Of a stretch of DNA of 34,824 nt, positions 6,740-15,776 are shown in pieces. How positions within the stretch are numbered: position 1 is the first letter of the stretch; each line of letters opens with the position of its first letter. Source of the DNA: DASYQD01 sp036005845. Lineage in GTDB: Bacteria; Acidobacteriota; Thermoanaerobaculia; Multivoradales; JAIOJS01. The notes below the pieces were generated by a model. It did no database searches, had not been told where the DNA came from, and saw only the letters and a list, made by a program, of their open reading frames with translations. The DNA lies in the NCBI GenBank assembly GCA_036005845.1, contig DASYQD010000087.1, forward strand, positions 1 to 34,824. Direction: 5' to 3'. The translations under genes were made by a program, and so were the position numbers.

Positions 6740-7924
6740 GTGGCCGAAGAGGGGCGCGAGCCCGATGCCGGCGTGCGGCCGGTCGCCGCCGATGACGACC
6801 GCCTGCGCATCGTCTACGAGCTCGCCTGCGAGCGCGACGAGGACGCCTTTGCGCGGGCGCGTGAGATCGCCTTCGAGCAGACGGTGGAGCTGCCCGAGGC
6901 GTGCGTGCCGGCTGCCCTGCAGCGCGCGGTGGTGGCGCGGCTCGAGGGGATGGAGCGCATCGACAAGCGGCGGTGGCGGGCAACGCTGTCGTACGCGGCG
7001 GAGATCGTCGGCGGCGAGGTGCCGCAGCTCCTCAACGTGCTGTTCGGCAACGTCTCGCTGCTCGACGGCGTGCGCGTCGTCGACGTGGGCTGGCCGCGGT
7101 CGCTGCTCGCGGCGCTGCCGGGGCCGGCGTTCGGCATCGACGGCGTCCGCCGGCTGTTGCCGCAGGCGGACGGACGGGCGCTGCTGTGCACGGCGCTCAA
7201 GCCGATCGGGCTCACCAGCCGCGAGCTGGCGACCCTCGCCAGCCGCTTCGCGCGCGGCGGCGTCGACATCATCAAGGACGATCATGGACTGGCGAACCAG
7301 GGCACGGCGCCGTTCGCCGAGCGCATCGCGCGCTGCCAGCAGGCGGTGCGCCGCGCCGGCGAGGAGAGCGGCGTCGAGAGCCTCTACCTGCCGCACCTGA
7401 CCGGCCCGGTCGACGAGCTGCCGGCGCGGCTCGAGGTGCTGCGCCGCGAAGGCGTCCGCGGCGCGCTCGTCTCGCCCTTCGTGCTCGGGCTCGACGTGCT
7501 GCGCTGGCTGGCGAAGACCTCGGGGCTCGTGCTGCTGGCGCATCCGACGTGGTCGGGGACGCTGTTCGGCCGCCGGCACGGCATCGCGCAGGAGGTCGTC
7601 TACGGCGACCTGCTGCGGCTGCTCGGCGCCGACGGCGTCATCTACGTCAACACCGGCGGCCGCTTTCCCATCGCCGTCGAGATCTGCGAGGCGATCAACG
7701 CGCGGCTACGGCGACCGCTCGACGGCGTGCGCGCCGCGTTCCCCGTCGCCGGCGGCGGCGTCAAGGTCGAGAGCCTGCCGCGCTGGGCGGCGCGCTACGG
7801 GCCCGACACCATCTTCCTCGTCGGGGGCAGCCTCTACTTGCAGCCGAACCTGGAGGAGGCGGCGCGGCAGCTCATCCAGGCGTTGGCGTGGCAAGGCGTG
7901 CCGGCGCGCGCCGGCCGTGGGTGA
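6740..7924 (+). CDS. RuBisCO-like protein (form IV type)
   Basis: The 394-residue protein has the RuBisCO large-subunit barrel: ALLCTALKPIGL (Lys154 in the place of the first catalytic lysine), then VDIIKDDHG with Lys179-Asp180-Asp181-His182 where RuBisCO has the carbamylated Lys, Asp and Glu. It continues with LAHPTWSG, a GGGVK segment and a C-terminal VGGSLYLQP phosphate-site strand. The second Lys of KPK is Ile and the third metal ligand is His, so carbon fixation is not expected. Such proteins act as isomerases or tautomerases, for example in 5'-methylthioadenosine salvage, or as decarboxylases in acid-sugar catabolism. The neighbouring metF and metH make sulfur salvage attractive, but no mtn genes are in the window. 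Start GTG 6740 has no Shine-Dalgarno and a TAnnnT hexamer 6 nt upstream. Confidence 0.88.
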   Translation: MAEEGREPDAGVRPVAADDDRLRIVYELACERDEDAFARAREIAFEQTVELPEACVPAALQRAVVARLEGMERIDKRRWRATLSYAAEIVGGEVPQLLNVLFGNVSLLDGVRVVDVGWPRSLLAALPGPAFGIDGVRRLLPQADGRALLCTALKPIGLTSRELATLASRFARGGVDIIKDDHGLANQGTAPFAERIARCQQAVRRAGEESGVESLYLPHLTGPVDELPARLEVLRREGVRGALVSPFVLGLDVLRWLAKTSGLVLLAHPTWSGTLFGRRHGIAQEVVYGDLLRLLGADGVIYVNTGGRFPIAVEICEAINARLRRPLDGVRAAFPVAGGGVKVESLPRWAARYGPDTIFLVGGSLYLQPNLEEAARQLIQALAWQGVPARAGRG

Positions 7925-7938
7925 GCCGTCTCAGCCAC
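7917..7938 (+). terminator. Hairpin spanning both stop codons of two convergent genes
   Basis: GTGG-g-TGAG (7917-7925) pairs with CTCA-g-CCAC (7930-7938), eight pairs with one G:G mismatch and a CCGT loop. The plus-strand stop (7922-7924) and minus-strand stop (7931-7933) are both inside it. No T-run follows, so a termination role is uncertain. Confidence 0.35.
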
Positions 7939-9349
7939 TCTGCGGCGGCGCCGCGAACACCTGCTTCGTGCTGCTGAAGAGGTTCTTCGGGTCCCACTGC
8001 CGCTTGAGCGCCGCCAGCCGTCCGAGGTTGCCGCCGTAGGCGGCGCGCACGCGCTCGTCACCTTCTTCTTCGGTCAAGAAGTTGACGTAGGTGCCGCCGG
8101 TGGAGAAGCGCCGCAGGTCGCCCCACGCGTTGCGCGCCCACGCGATGGACGCCTCGTCGCCGTCGGGCTGCTCCCACGCGGCGGTGACGTTGAGCACGAA
8201 GCGCGCGTCGCGGTTGCCCACCGCCGAGTGGTCGGCGGGCAGCTTCTCGATGGCACCGCCGATGGGGAAGAAGATGATCCCCGAGTGTGGCGAGTTGACG
8301 CGGCCGAGGTGCTCCATGGCGATGGTGAGCGCCTCCGCTTCGACGGCTGGCAGGTACTCCGACTTCCAGTAGTAGCGGCGCCCCTTCGGCTGCGTCGGAT
8401 CGAGGATGGCCTGCTGGCTCACGTAGGTGCGACGCTGCAGCGCGTTGCCTACCGGCGTGCCGCAGCTTCGCAGTTGCGCCACGATCCGCTCGCCTTCGTC
8501 GAGATCGCCCGACCAGCACACCATCAGCACGACGACTGGCTTGCCGTGCACGTCCGCCGGGAGCCACGGCGCCGGCGGCGCCTTGCGTAGGATCGCCACG
8601 CAGGTGAGCTCGGGCGGCGCCTCGGCGACGAGCTGCCGGTAGAGCTCGAGCACCGGCTCCGCCTCCTCGGCGCGCCAGGCGATGGGACCGCCGAGGATCT
8701 CGGGACCGACCGGCTCGAGCCGCATCTCGAAGCCGGTGACGACGCCGAAGTTGCCGCCGCCGCCGCGCAGGCCCCACAGCAGCTCCGGGTGGCTCTCCTC
8801 GCTCGCGCGCACCACCTCGCCCTCGGCGGTGACCAGATCCATCGCCGTCGTGCCGTCGCAGGTCCAGCCGAAGCGGCGCGTCAGGTAGCCGAAGCCGCCG
8901 CCGAGCGTGAGACCGGCCACGCCGGTCTGCGAGACGAAGCCCAGCGTGGCCGCGAGCCCGTGCTGCTGCGTCGCCGCGTCGACGTCGCCGAGCAGCGCGC
9001 CGGCCTGGATGCGGGCGAGGCGGCGCTCGACGTCCACCTCGACGCCGCGCAGCCCGCTCATGTCGAGCACGAACCCACCTTCGGGCATCGCCAGCCCGGC
9101 GATGTTGTGGCCGCCGCCTTTCACCGCCAGCGTCAGGCCGTGCTCGCCGGCGAAGCGCACGCAGGCGCGCACGTCGTCGGTGCCGAGCGGCCGCGCGATC
9201 GCCGCCGGCCGGCGGTCGATCATGGCGTTCCATACCGTGCGCGCCTCGTCGTAGGCGGCGTCGCCAGGAAGCAGCAGGGGCCCGCGTAGCTGGGCGGTGA
9301 GCGCAGCGAGGTCCGAAGGATCGACGACCGATCGAGGAGTCATGTTCAT
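7931..9349 (-). CDS. FAD-binding oxidoreductase, berberine-bridge-enzyme-like
   Basis: The 472-residue protein matches the FAD_binding_4 plus BBE architecture of vanillyl-alcohol-oxidase superfamily flavoproteins. The N-terminal half carries LAVKGGGHNIAG with the His (residue 81) that is usually joined covalently to FAD, then GVAGLTLGGGFGYLTRRFG and LLWGLRGGGGNFGVVT. The second attachment site (a Cys of the G-x-C type) is absent; the corresponding stretch reads ATLGFVSQTG, so FAD is probably singly bound. The C-terminus has the BBE motif TYVNFLTEEEG and WDPKNLFSSTKQ. Substrates in this family include sugars, alcohols and alkaloids and cannot be told from sequence. No signal peptide is evident. 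GGAGGG 8 nt upstream supports ATG 9349. It ends 6 nt from the convergent RuBisCO-like gene. Confidence 0.9.
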   Translation of the reverse strand: MNMTPRSVVDPSDLAALTAQLRGPLLLPGDAAYDEARTVWNAMIDRRPAAIARPLGTDDVRACVRFAGEHGLTLAVKGGGHNIAGLAMPEGGFVLDMSGLRGVEVDVERRLARIQAGALLGDVDAATQQHGLAATLGFVSQTGVAGLTLGGGFGYLTRRFGWTCDGTTAMDLVTAEGEVVRASEESHPELLWGLRGGGGNFGVVTGFEMRLEPVGPEILGGPIAWRAEEAEPVLELYRQLVAEAPPELTCVAILRKAPPAPWLPADVHGKPVVVLMVCWSGDLDEGERIVAQLRSCGTPVGNALQRRTYVSQQAILDPTQPKGRRYYWKSEYLPAVEAEALTIAMEHLGRVNSPHSGIIFFPIGGAIEKLPADHSAVGNRDARFVLNVTAAWEQPDGDEASIAWARNAWGDLRRFSTGGTYVNFLTEEEGDERVRAAYGGNLGRLAALKRQWDPKNLFSSTKQVFAAPPQSG

Positions 9350-9380
9350 GGCGAGAGCCCTCCGAGGGTACAGCCCGAGA

Positions 9381-11441
9381 TCACTTCGACGAACTGGCCG
9401 TCCAGCGCGCCAGCCACGCCAGCACCGTGTCGTGCCACTGGATGCCGTTCTTCGGCTTGAGCACCCAGTGGTTCTCGTCGGGGAAGACGAGCAGCTCGGC
9501 GGGCACGTCGCGGCGCTGCAGAGCGTTGAACGAGCCGAGTCCCTGGGTCACCGGGATGCGGTAGTCGAGCTCGCCGTGGATGACGAGCGTCGGCGTCTTC
9601 CACTGGTCGACGGCGGCGGCCGGGTTGGCGCTCTCGTAGCCTTGCGGGTTCTCCCAGTAGGGCTGGCCGAACTCCCACTCGGGGAACCACAGCTCCTCGG
9701 TGGCGAAATACATCATGCGCTGGTCGAAGACGCCGTCGTGGGTGACCAGGCAGCGGAAGCGGCCGGGCCAGTGGCCGTTGATCCAGTTGGTCATGAAGCC
9801 GCCGTAGGAGCCGCCCAGCGCGCAGGCGCGGTCGCCGTCGATCCACGGGTACTTGGCGAGCGCCGCGTCGAGCCCGCGCTGCAGGTCGACGAGCGGCTTG
9901 CCGCCCCAGTCTTTCGAGATGGCGTCGGTGAAGGCCTGGCCGTAGCCCGTCGAGCCGTGGAAGTCGACGGTGACCACCGCGTAACCGGCGCCGGCGAACG
10001 GCTGCGGGTTCCAGCGGTAGTGGAACTCGTTGTCGAACGAGCCTTGCGGGCCGCCGTGGATGAGGAAGGCGAGCGGGTACTTCTTCGTCGCGTCGAAGCC
10101 CACCGGCTTGGTGACGAAGCCGTAGACGGTGTCGCCGCCGGCGCCTGCGAAGTGGAACTGCTCCGAGTCGCCCATCTGCACAGAGGCGAGCTGATCGTGG
10201 TTGACGTCGGTCAGCCGCGTGACGTGAGTGCCGTCGAGGGCCGAGCTCCAGAGCTCGACCGGCGAGCGCAGCGTGTCGCGGCCGAAGACGAGGCGCGAGC
10301 CGGCGAGGCCGGGGTCGCGGACGTGGCCGTCGCTCACCAGCTCCTTCACCGCGCCGCTCGCCACGTCGATCGAGAAGAGCGGCACCTGGCCGACGTCGTG
10401 GGCGGTGGTGTAGATCGTCTTGCCGTCGCGACTCCAGACGATGAGATCGGCGGAGCGGTCCCACGCCTCCGCCAACACGCGGTCGTTGCCGGTCACGAGG
10501 TCGCGCAGGTGGATGCGCAGGCGGTCGGATTCGAAGCCGGGGCGCTGCATCGCCAGGTACGCGAGCGTCTTGCCGTCGGGCGAGAAAGCCGGCTGCGTAT
10601 CGGTCGCCTGGTTTGCGGCGGTGAGGTTCTTCGGCGCCGCCGAGCCGTCGACGGGCGCGAGCCAGAGATCGAGGTTGGTCGACCAGGGCTCCTCGCGGCC
10701 CGCGACGCGCATCGCGAAGACAATCGTCTTGCCGTCGGGCGCGAAGGCGTACTCCTCGACGCCGCCGAAGGGGCGCGAGGGCGCATCGCCGACCAAGCCT
10801 TTGGCGACGTCGACCGGCTCGCCGCCGCCGATCGGCATCACGAAGATGTGATTGCGCAGCCCTTCGAGCCAGCTGTCCCAGTGCCGCACGAAGCCGACGC
10901 CGCCCTCGTAGAGGCGGCCCGAGCCGGGCCCCTTGTTCTTCAGCCGGTCCGCCGTGCAGGCGATGGTCGCGCAATCCGGGTAGACCTCGAGGCTGAACCC
11001 GAGGTGCTGGCCGTCGGGAGAGACGCGAAGGTTGGAGACGTCGAGCGGCAGGTTGGTCACCTGCGTGGCGTTGTCGCCGCCGGCGGGCACCCGCCAGACC
11101 TGGCTCGAGCCCGAGCGGGTGGAGAGGAAGTAGACGGTGGCGCCGTCGGGCGACCACGCCGGGTTGCTGTCGCTGGCCGGGTCGCTGGTGAGCTGCGCCA
11201 GTCCCTTGCCGTCGACGCCGACGACCCACAGGTCGGTGCGCCCTTTGTTCGCCTCGAAGTCGGTGGTGCGCAGTGTGAAGACCACCCGGTCCCCGCGCGG
11301 CGACACCTGCGTCTCCGAGATGCGCCGCATCGCGTGCAGGTCGCGGGCGGTGAACGGGTGCGGAGCGTCCGCGGCGGCGGCGGGCAGCGTCAAGACCGAC
11401 GCGAGGGTCGAGGCGGCGAAGAGGCGATGGAGTCGGCGCAT
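9381..11441 (-). CDS. Secreted S9-family prolyl oligopeptidase / acylaminoacyl-peptidase
   Basis: The 686-residue product has a Sec signal peptide (MRRLHRLFAASTLASVLTLP, then AAAADA, likely cleaved near residue 26). A beta-propeller region follows with WD40-like repeats such as SNPAWSPDGATVYFLSTRSG, FAPDGKTIVF, TQPAFSPDGKTLAYLAM and WSRDGKTIYTT. The C-terminal alpha/beta hydrolase domain carries the catalytic triad Ser545 (GGSYGG), Asp626 (GELDYRIP) and His658 (DENHWVL). This is the S9C arrangement that trims peptides or removes acylated N-terminal residues in the periplasm or outside the cell. The open frame extends 180 codons upstream into rlmI, but ATG 11441 is fixed by the signal peptide and by TAGAGT 7 nt upstream. 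The gene lies 31 nt after the start of the FAD oxidoreductase; the two may share a transcript. Confidence 0.93.
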   Translation of the reverse strand: MRRLHRLFAASTLASVLTLPAAAADAPHPFTARDLHAMRRISETQVSPRGDRVVFTLRTTDFEANKGRTDLWVVGVDGKGLAQLTSDPASDSNPAWSPDGATVYFLSTRSGSSQVWRVPAGGDNATQVTNLPLDVSNLRVSPDGQHLGFSLEVYPDCATIACTADRLKNKGPGSGRLYEGGVGFVRHWDSWLEGLRNHIFVMPIGGGEPVDVAKGLVGDAPSRPFGGVEEYAFAPDGKTIVFAMRVAGREEPWSTNLDLWLAPVDGSAAPKNLTAANQATDTQPAFSPDGKTLAYLAMQRPGFESDRLRIHLRDLVTGNDRVLAEAWDRSADLIVWSRDGKTIYTTAHDVGQVPLFSIDVASGAVKELVSDGHVRDPGLAGSRLVFGRDTLRSPVELWSSALDGTHVTRLTDVNHDQLASVQMGDSEQFHFAGAGGDTVYGFVTKPVGFDATKKYPLAFLIHGGPQGSFDNEFHYRWNPQPFAGAGYAVVTVDFHGSTGYGQAFTDAISKDWGGKPLVDLQRGLDAALAKYPWIDGDRACALGGSYGGFMTNWINGHWPGRFRCLVTHDGVFDQRMMYFATEELWFPEWEFGQPYWENPQGYESANPAAAVDQWKTPTLVIHGELDYRIPVTQGLGSFNALQRRDVPAELLVFPDENHWVLKPKNGIQWHDTVLAWLARWTASSSK

Positions 11442-11448
11442 GACGGCG

Positions 11449-11454
11449 ACTCTA
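11449..11454 (-). promoter_or_regulatory. -10-like hexamer of the S9 peptidase gene
   Basis: TAGAGT on the minus strand is 7 nt before ATG 11441. No Shine-Dalgarno is present, which fits a leaderless start. Confidence 0.4.
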
Positions 11455-11487
11455 ACCTCGCGCCGCCGCCGCGTCGCGGCCTGGGGT

Positions 11488-12696
11488 TCAGTCGACGGCG
11501 ACGAAGGCGCAGGTGAGGTAGCGGCCCTGGGCGAATGCCGGCGGCGTCGGATGGTCGGCCGCCTGGTGACCCATGGCGAGGAGTCGCGTCTGCCGATGCG
11601 CGCGCCGCGCCGAAGCGGCGACCACGCGCAGCAGCTCCTCGGGGCCGAAGGCCGCCGAGCACGAGCAGGTGGCGAGCACGCCGCCGGGCGCCACCAGCCG
11701 CAGCGCCGCGGCGTTGAGCCCTTCGTAGGCGGTGAGCGCCTGCTGCAGGTGCTTCGCCGTCGGCGCCAGCTTGGGCGGGTCGAGCACCACCAGATCCCAG
11801 CGCTCGCCGGCGGCCGCCCACGCCGCGAGGTCGCGCCGCGCGTCGCCCTGCCGCCAGGTGATGCGGTCGCCGATGCCGTTGCGCGCGGCAACCGCCGCCG
11901 CTGCCTGCAGCAGCGGCGCCGCGCGGTCGACGCCGACGACACTGGCGGCGCCGCCGCGCGCCGCCGCCAGCGCGAAGCCACCGAGGTACGTGCAGACGTC
12001 GAGCACGCGCGCGTCGCGCGCCAGCGCCTCGACGCGCGCGCGGTTCTCGCGCTGGTCGAAGTAGTAGCCGGTCTTCTGCATCAGTGCGAGCGGCACCTCG
12101 AAGGCAAAGCCACGCTCGCGGAAGGCGAGCGCGTCCGCCGGTTCCCCGCGCACGGTGCGCAGCGTCGTCGCGATGCCTTCGCGCTTCTGCCCCTCGCCGC
12201 CCGGCACCTCGACGACGCGGTGGATGCCGGGCAGCGCGGCGAACGCATCGAAGATCGCCTCCTCGCGCCGCTTCATGCCGGCAGTGAGGAGCTGCACGCA
12301 GACGGTATCGCCGTAGCGGTCGGCGACGACGCCCGGCAGGTCGTCTCCTTCGGAGTGGACGAGACGGAAGCCGTCGGTGCCGTGCGCCGGCGCCGTCGAC
12401 GGCAGACCGAGAACGCGCTCGCGCAGCACGACGGCCGCCGCGATGCGCCGCGCCAGCGCCGCCTCGTCCAGCGTCTCGTCGGCATCGCGCGTCACCAGCC
12501 GCACCGGGATGGCCGAGCCCGGCGACCAGAAGCCGCGCCCGAGCAGATTGCCCTGGCGGTCGCGCACCTCGACGACGTCGCCGGCGGTGGGTGAGCCCTC
12601 GACATGCGCGATCGCTTGGGCGTAGACCCACGGATGGCCGGCCCACACCGGCTTGACGTGGCCGGGCTCGAGGAAGACGCGCGCCGTGCTCGACAC
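11488..12696 (-). CDS. rlmI: RlmI-type 23S rRNA (cytosine-5) methyltransferase
   Basis: The 402-residue protein combines an N-terminal PUA domain (PGHVKPVWAGHPWVYAQAI, then GDVVEVRDRQGNLLGRGFW) with a linking EEHI-like region and a Rossmann methyltransferase. Visible are LVHSEGDDLPGVVADRYGD, MQKTGYYFDQRENR, SAM-binding VLDVCTYLGGFALAAA, catalytic DPPKLAP and ATCSCSAAF with the cysteine. This is the RlmI layout, which methylates C1962 of E. coli 23S rRNA. The site in this organism is inferred, and a related RNA target is possible. A TTG at 12711 could start a protein five residues longer. GTG 12696 is preferred because TATCCT lies exactly 6 nt upstream and there is no Shine-Dalgarno for either. 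It is divergent from the secreted protein gene at 12868. Confidence 0.88.
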   Translation of the reverse strand: MSSTARVFLEPGHVKPVWAGHPWVYAQAIAHVEGSPTAGDVVEVRDRQGNLLGRGFWSPGSAIPVRLVTRDADETLDEAALARRIAAAVVLRERVLGLPSTAPAHGTDGFRLVHSEGDDLPGVVADRYGDTVCVQLLTAGMKRREEAIFDAFAALPGIHRVVEVPGGEGQKREGIATTLRTVRGEPADALAFRERGFAFEVPLALMQKTGYYFDQRENRARVEALARDARVLDVCTYLGGFALAAARGGAASVVGVDRAAPLLQAAAAVAARNGIGDRITWRQGDARRDLAAWAAAGERWDLVVLDPPKLAPTAKHLQQALTAYEGLNAAALRLVAPGGVLATCSCSAAFGPEELLRVVAASARRAHRQTRLLAMGHQAADHPTPPAFAQGRYLTCAFVAVD

Positions 12697-12702
12697 GCGC
12701 GG

Positions 12703-12708
12703 AGGATA
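12703..12708 (-). promoter_or_regulatory. -10-like hexamer of rlmI
   Basis: TATCCT on the minus strand precedes GTG 12696 by 6 nt, the leaderless spacing. It lies inside the alternative TTG-started frame, so the two starts imply different transcripts. Confidence 0.4.
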
Positions 12709-12749
12709 CAAGCCCTTGCGCGATCGCGTGTTGCGCCGCGAGAGTTACA

Positions 12750-12758
12750 TGCTATAAC
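12750..12758 (+). promoter_or_regulatory. Extended -10 promoter of the secreted protein gene
   Basis: TGCTATAAC combines the TGn extension with a five-of-six -10 box. It is one of the few AT-rich spots here and points at the gene starting at 12868, leaving a leader of about 100 nt. Confidence 0.55.
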
Positions 12759-12867
12759 GACATTGCAGCCGAGGCGCCGCGAATGCAGGCGCCGCTCTGC
12801 GCCAGTCCCTAGACTTCGCGACGCCCGCACTCACACGGCACGGATCGTCAACCAGGAGGACCCCTCG

Positions 12868-13638
12868 ATGCGCCAGCCCGTTCGTCCGCTGCGTCCGCTC
12901 GTCTTCGCCTGCCTGTGCCAACTCGCCATCGCCGCCGCGGCGCTCGCCCAGACCGTCAACGTCACCCTGCACGACCCGCCGACCGTCCCTGCACATCCCA
13001 CCGCCGACCAGCCGGTGAGCGCCAGCGTGCAGGTTCTCGCCTGCGACCAGATCCCCATCGGCGTCGAGCGCGTCGGCCAGGTGATCGGCCTGCGCTACGT
13101 CAACAAGAACTGCCCCATCATCCCCATCCCCACCGATGAGACCGTCCCGCTCGGCACGCTCGCGGAGGGCACCTACATCCTGCGCGTGCTCGAGGTGAGC
13201 AACCCCGCGCAGCCGCGGATCGACGACGAAGCCATCTTCACCGTCGCCGCCACCGAGTGTCCGCCGCCCGCGGACGGCGTGCTCGGACCGCAGCTCTGCC
13301 TCCACGGCGGGCGTTTCTCGGTGCAGGTCGAGTGGACGCATGACCCGGGCCAGGTGCACGGCTTCGGCATCCCGGTCAAGCTCAGCAGCGACAGCGGCGC
13401 CTTCTGGTTCTTCAGCGACACCAACTACGAGCTGATGGTCAAGACGCTCGACGCCTGCGGCTTCAACGACCACCTCTGGTTCTTCGCCGCCGGCCTCACT
13501 GACGTCGAGGTCGACATCGTGGTCACCGACAACCAGACCGGCGCCCAGCGCCGCTACCACAACCCGATCGGCCACTCCTTCCAGCCGATCACCGACACCT
13601 CGGCGTTCGTCTGTCCATTGACGCCTGTCGACCCGTGA
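12868..13638 (+). CDS. Secreted protein of unknown function with conserved C-terminal domain
   Basis: The 256-residue product starts with a clear signal peptide (basic RQPVRPLRP, hydrophobic core, AAAALAQ cleavage near residue 27). Residues about 28-130 read as a beta-rich Ig-like region with DPPTVPAHPTADQPVSASV and one pair of cysteines. From Cys144 (LCLHGGRFSVQVEW) a second domain follows with GAFWFFSDTNYELMVKTLD, CGFNDHLWFFAAGLTDVE, VTDNQTGAQRRYHNP and a terminal DTSAFVC. I recall this second block as a recurring, unnamed module in secreted Acidobacteriota proteins, but that cannot be checked here. The even cysteine content suggests disulfides outside the cytoplasm. The start is firm: AGGAGG lies 8 nt before ATG 12868, with an extended -10 promoter about 110 nt upstream. 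It converges on the ABC-F gene. Confidence 0.85.
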   Translation: MRQPVRPLRPLVFACLCQLAIAAAALAQTVNVTLHDPPTVPAHPTADQPVSASVQVLACDQIPIGVERVGQVIGLRYVNKNCPIIPIPTDETVPLGTLAEGTYILRVLEVSNPAQPRIDDEAIFTVAATECPPPADGVLGPQLCLHGGRFSVQVEWTHDPGQVHGFGIPVKLSSDSGAFWFFSDTNYELMVKTLDACGFNDHLWFFAAGLTDVEVDIVVTDNQTGAQRRYHNPIGHSFQPITDTSAFVCPLTPVDP

Positions 13639-13650
13639 GCCTGGTCGCGT

Positions 13651-13665
13651 GGCGGCCGGGCCGCC
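13651..13665 (+). terminator. Short GC hairpin between convergent genes
   Basis: GGCGGC (13651-13656) pairs with GCCGCC (13660-13665) around a CGG loop in the 34-nt gap between the stop at 13638 and the convergent stop at 13673. It could end both transcripts, but no T-run follows on either side. Confidence 0.35.
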
Positions 13666-13672
13666 GCGGCGG

Positions 13673-15619
<1,947 letters not shown>

Positions 15620-15694
15620 GGCCTGACCGCCGCGCGCGGCGTTCGTTTCCGACTGGTGAGTGGGAGTGGCTCGAGGACCGGCGCGGAAGCCGCA

Positions 15695-15703
15695 AGTGTA
15701 ACA
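15695..15703 (-). promoter_or_regulatory. Extended -10 promoter candidate of the ABC-F gene
   Basis: On the minus strand TGTTACACT gives a TGn extension plus a four-of-six -10 box about 75 nt before ATG 15619. No convincing -35 is seen. Confidence 0.3.
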
Positions 15704-15764
15704 CGGGCATCGGGTTGAAAGATTCCGTGCGGCGCGCGCCGCGGCGACCTCGCGGGCGGGGAGC

Positions 15765-15770
15765 TACCAT
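15765..15770 (+). promoter_or_regulatory. -10-like hexamer of the PQQ dehydrogenase gene
   Basis: TACCAT ends 6 nt before GTG 15777. Its last two bases also begin an ATG codon (15769) that is followed two codons later by TGA. That mini-frame is best explained as part of the promoter box, not as a start. Confidence 0.4.
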
Positions 15771-15776
15771 GCGGGG

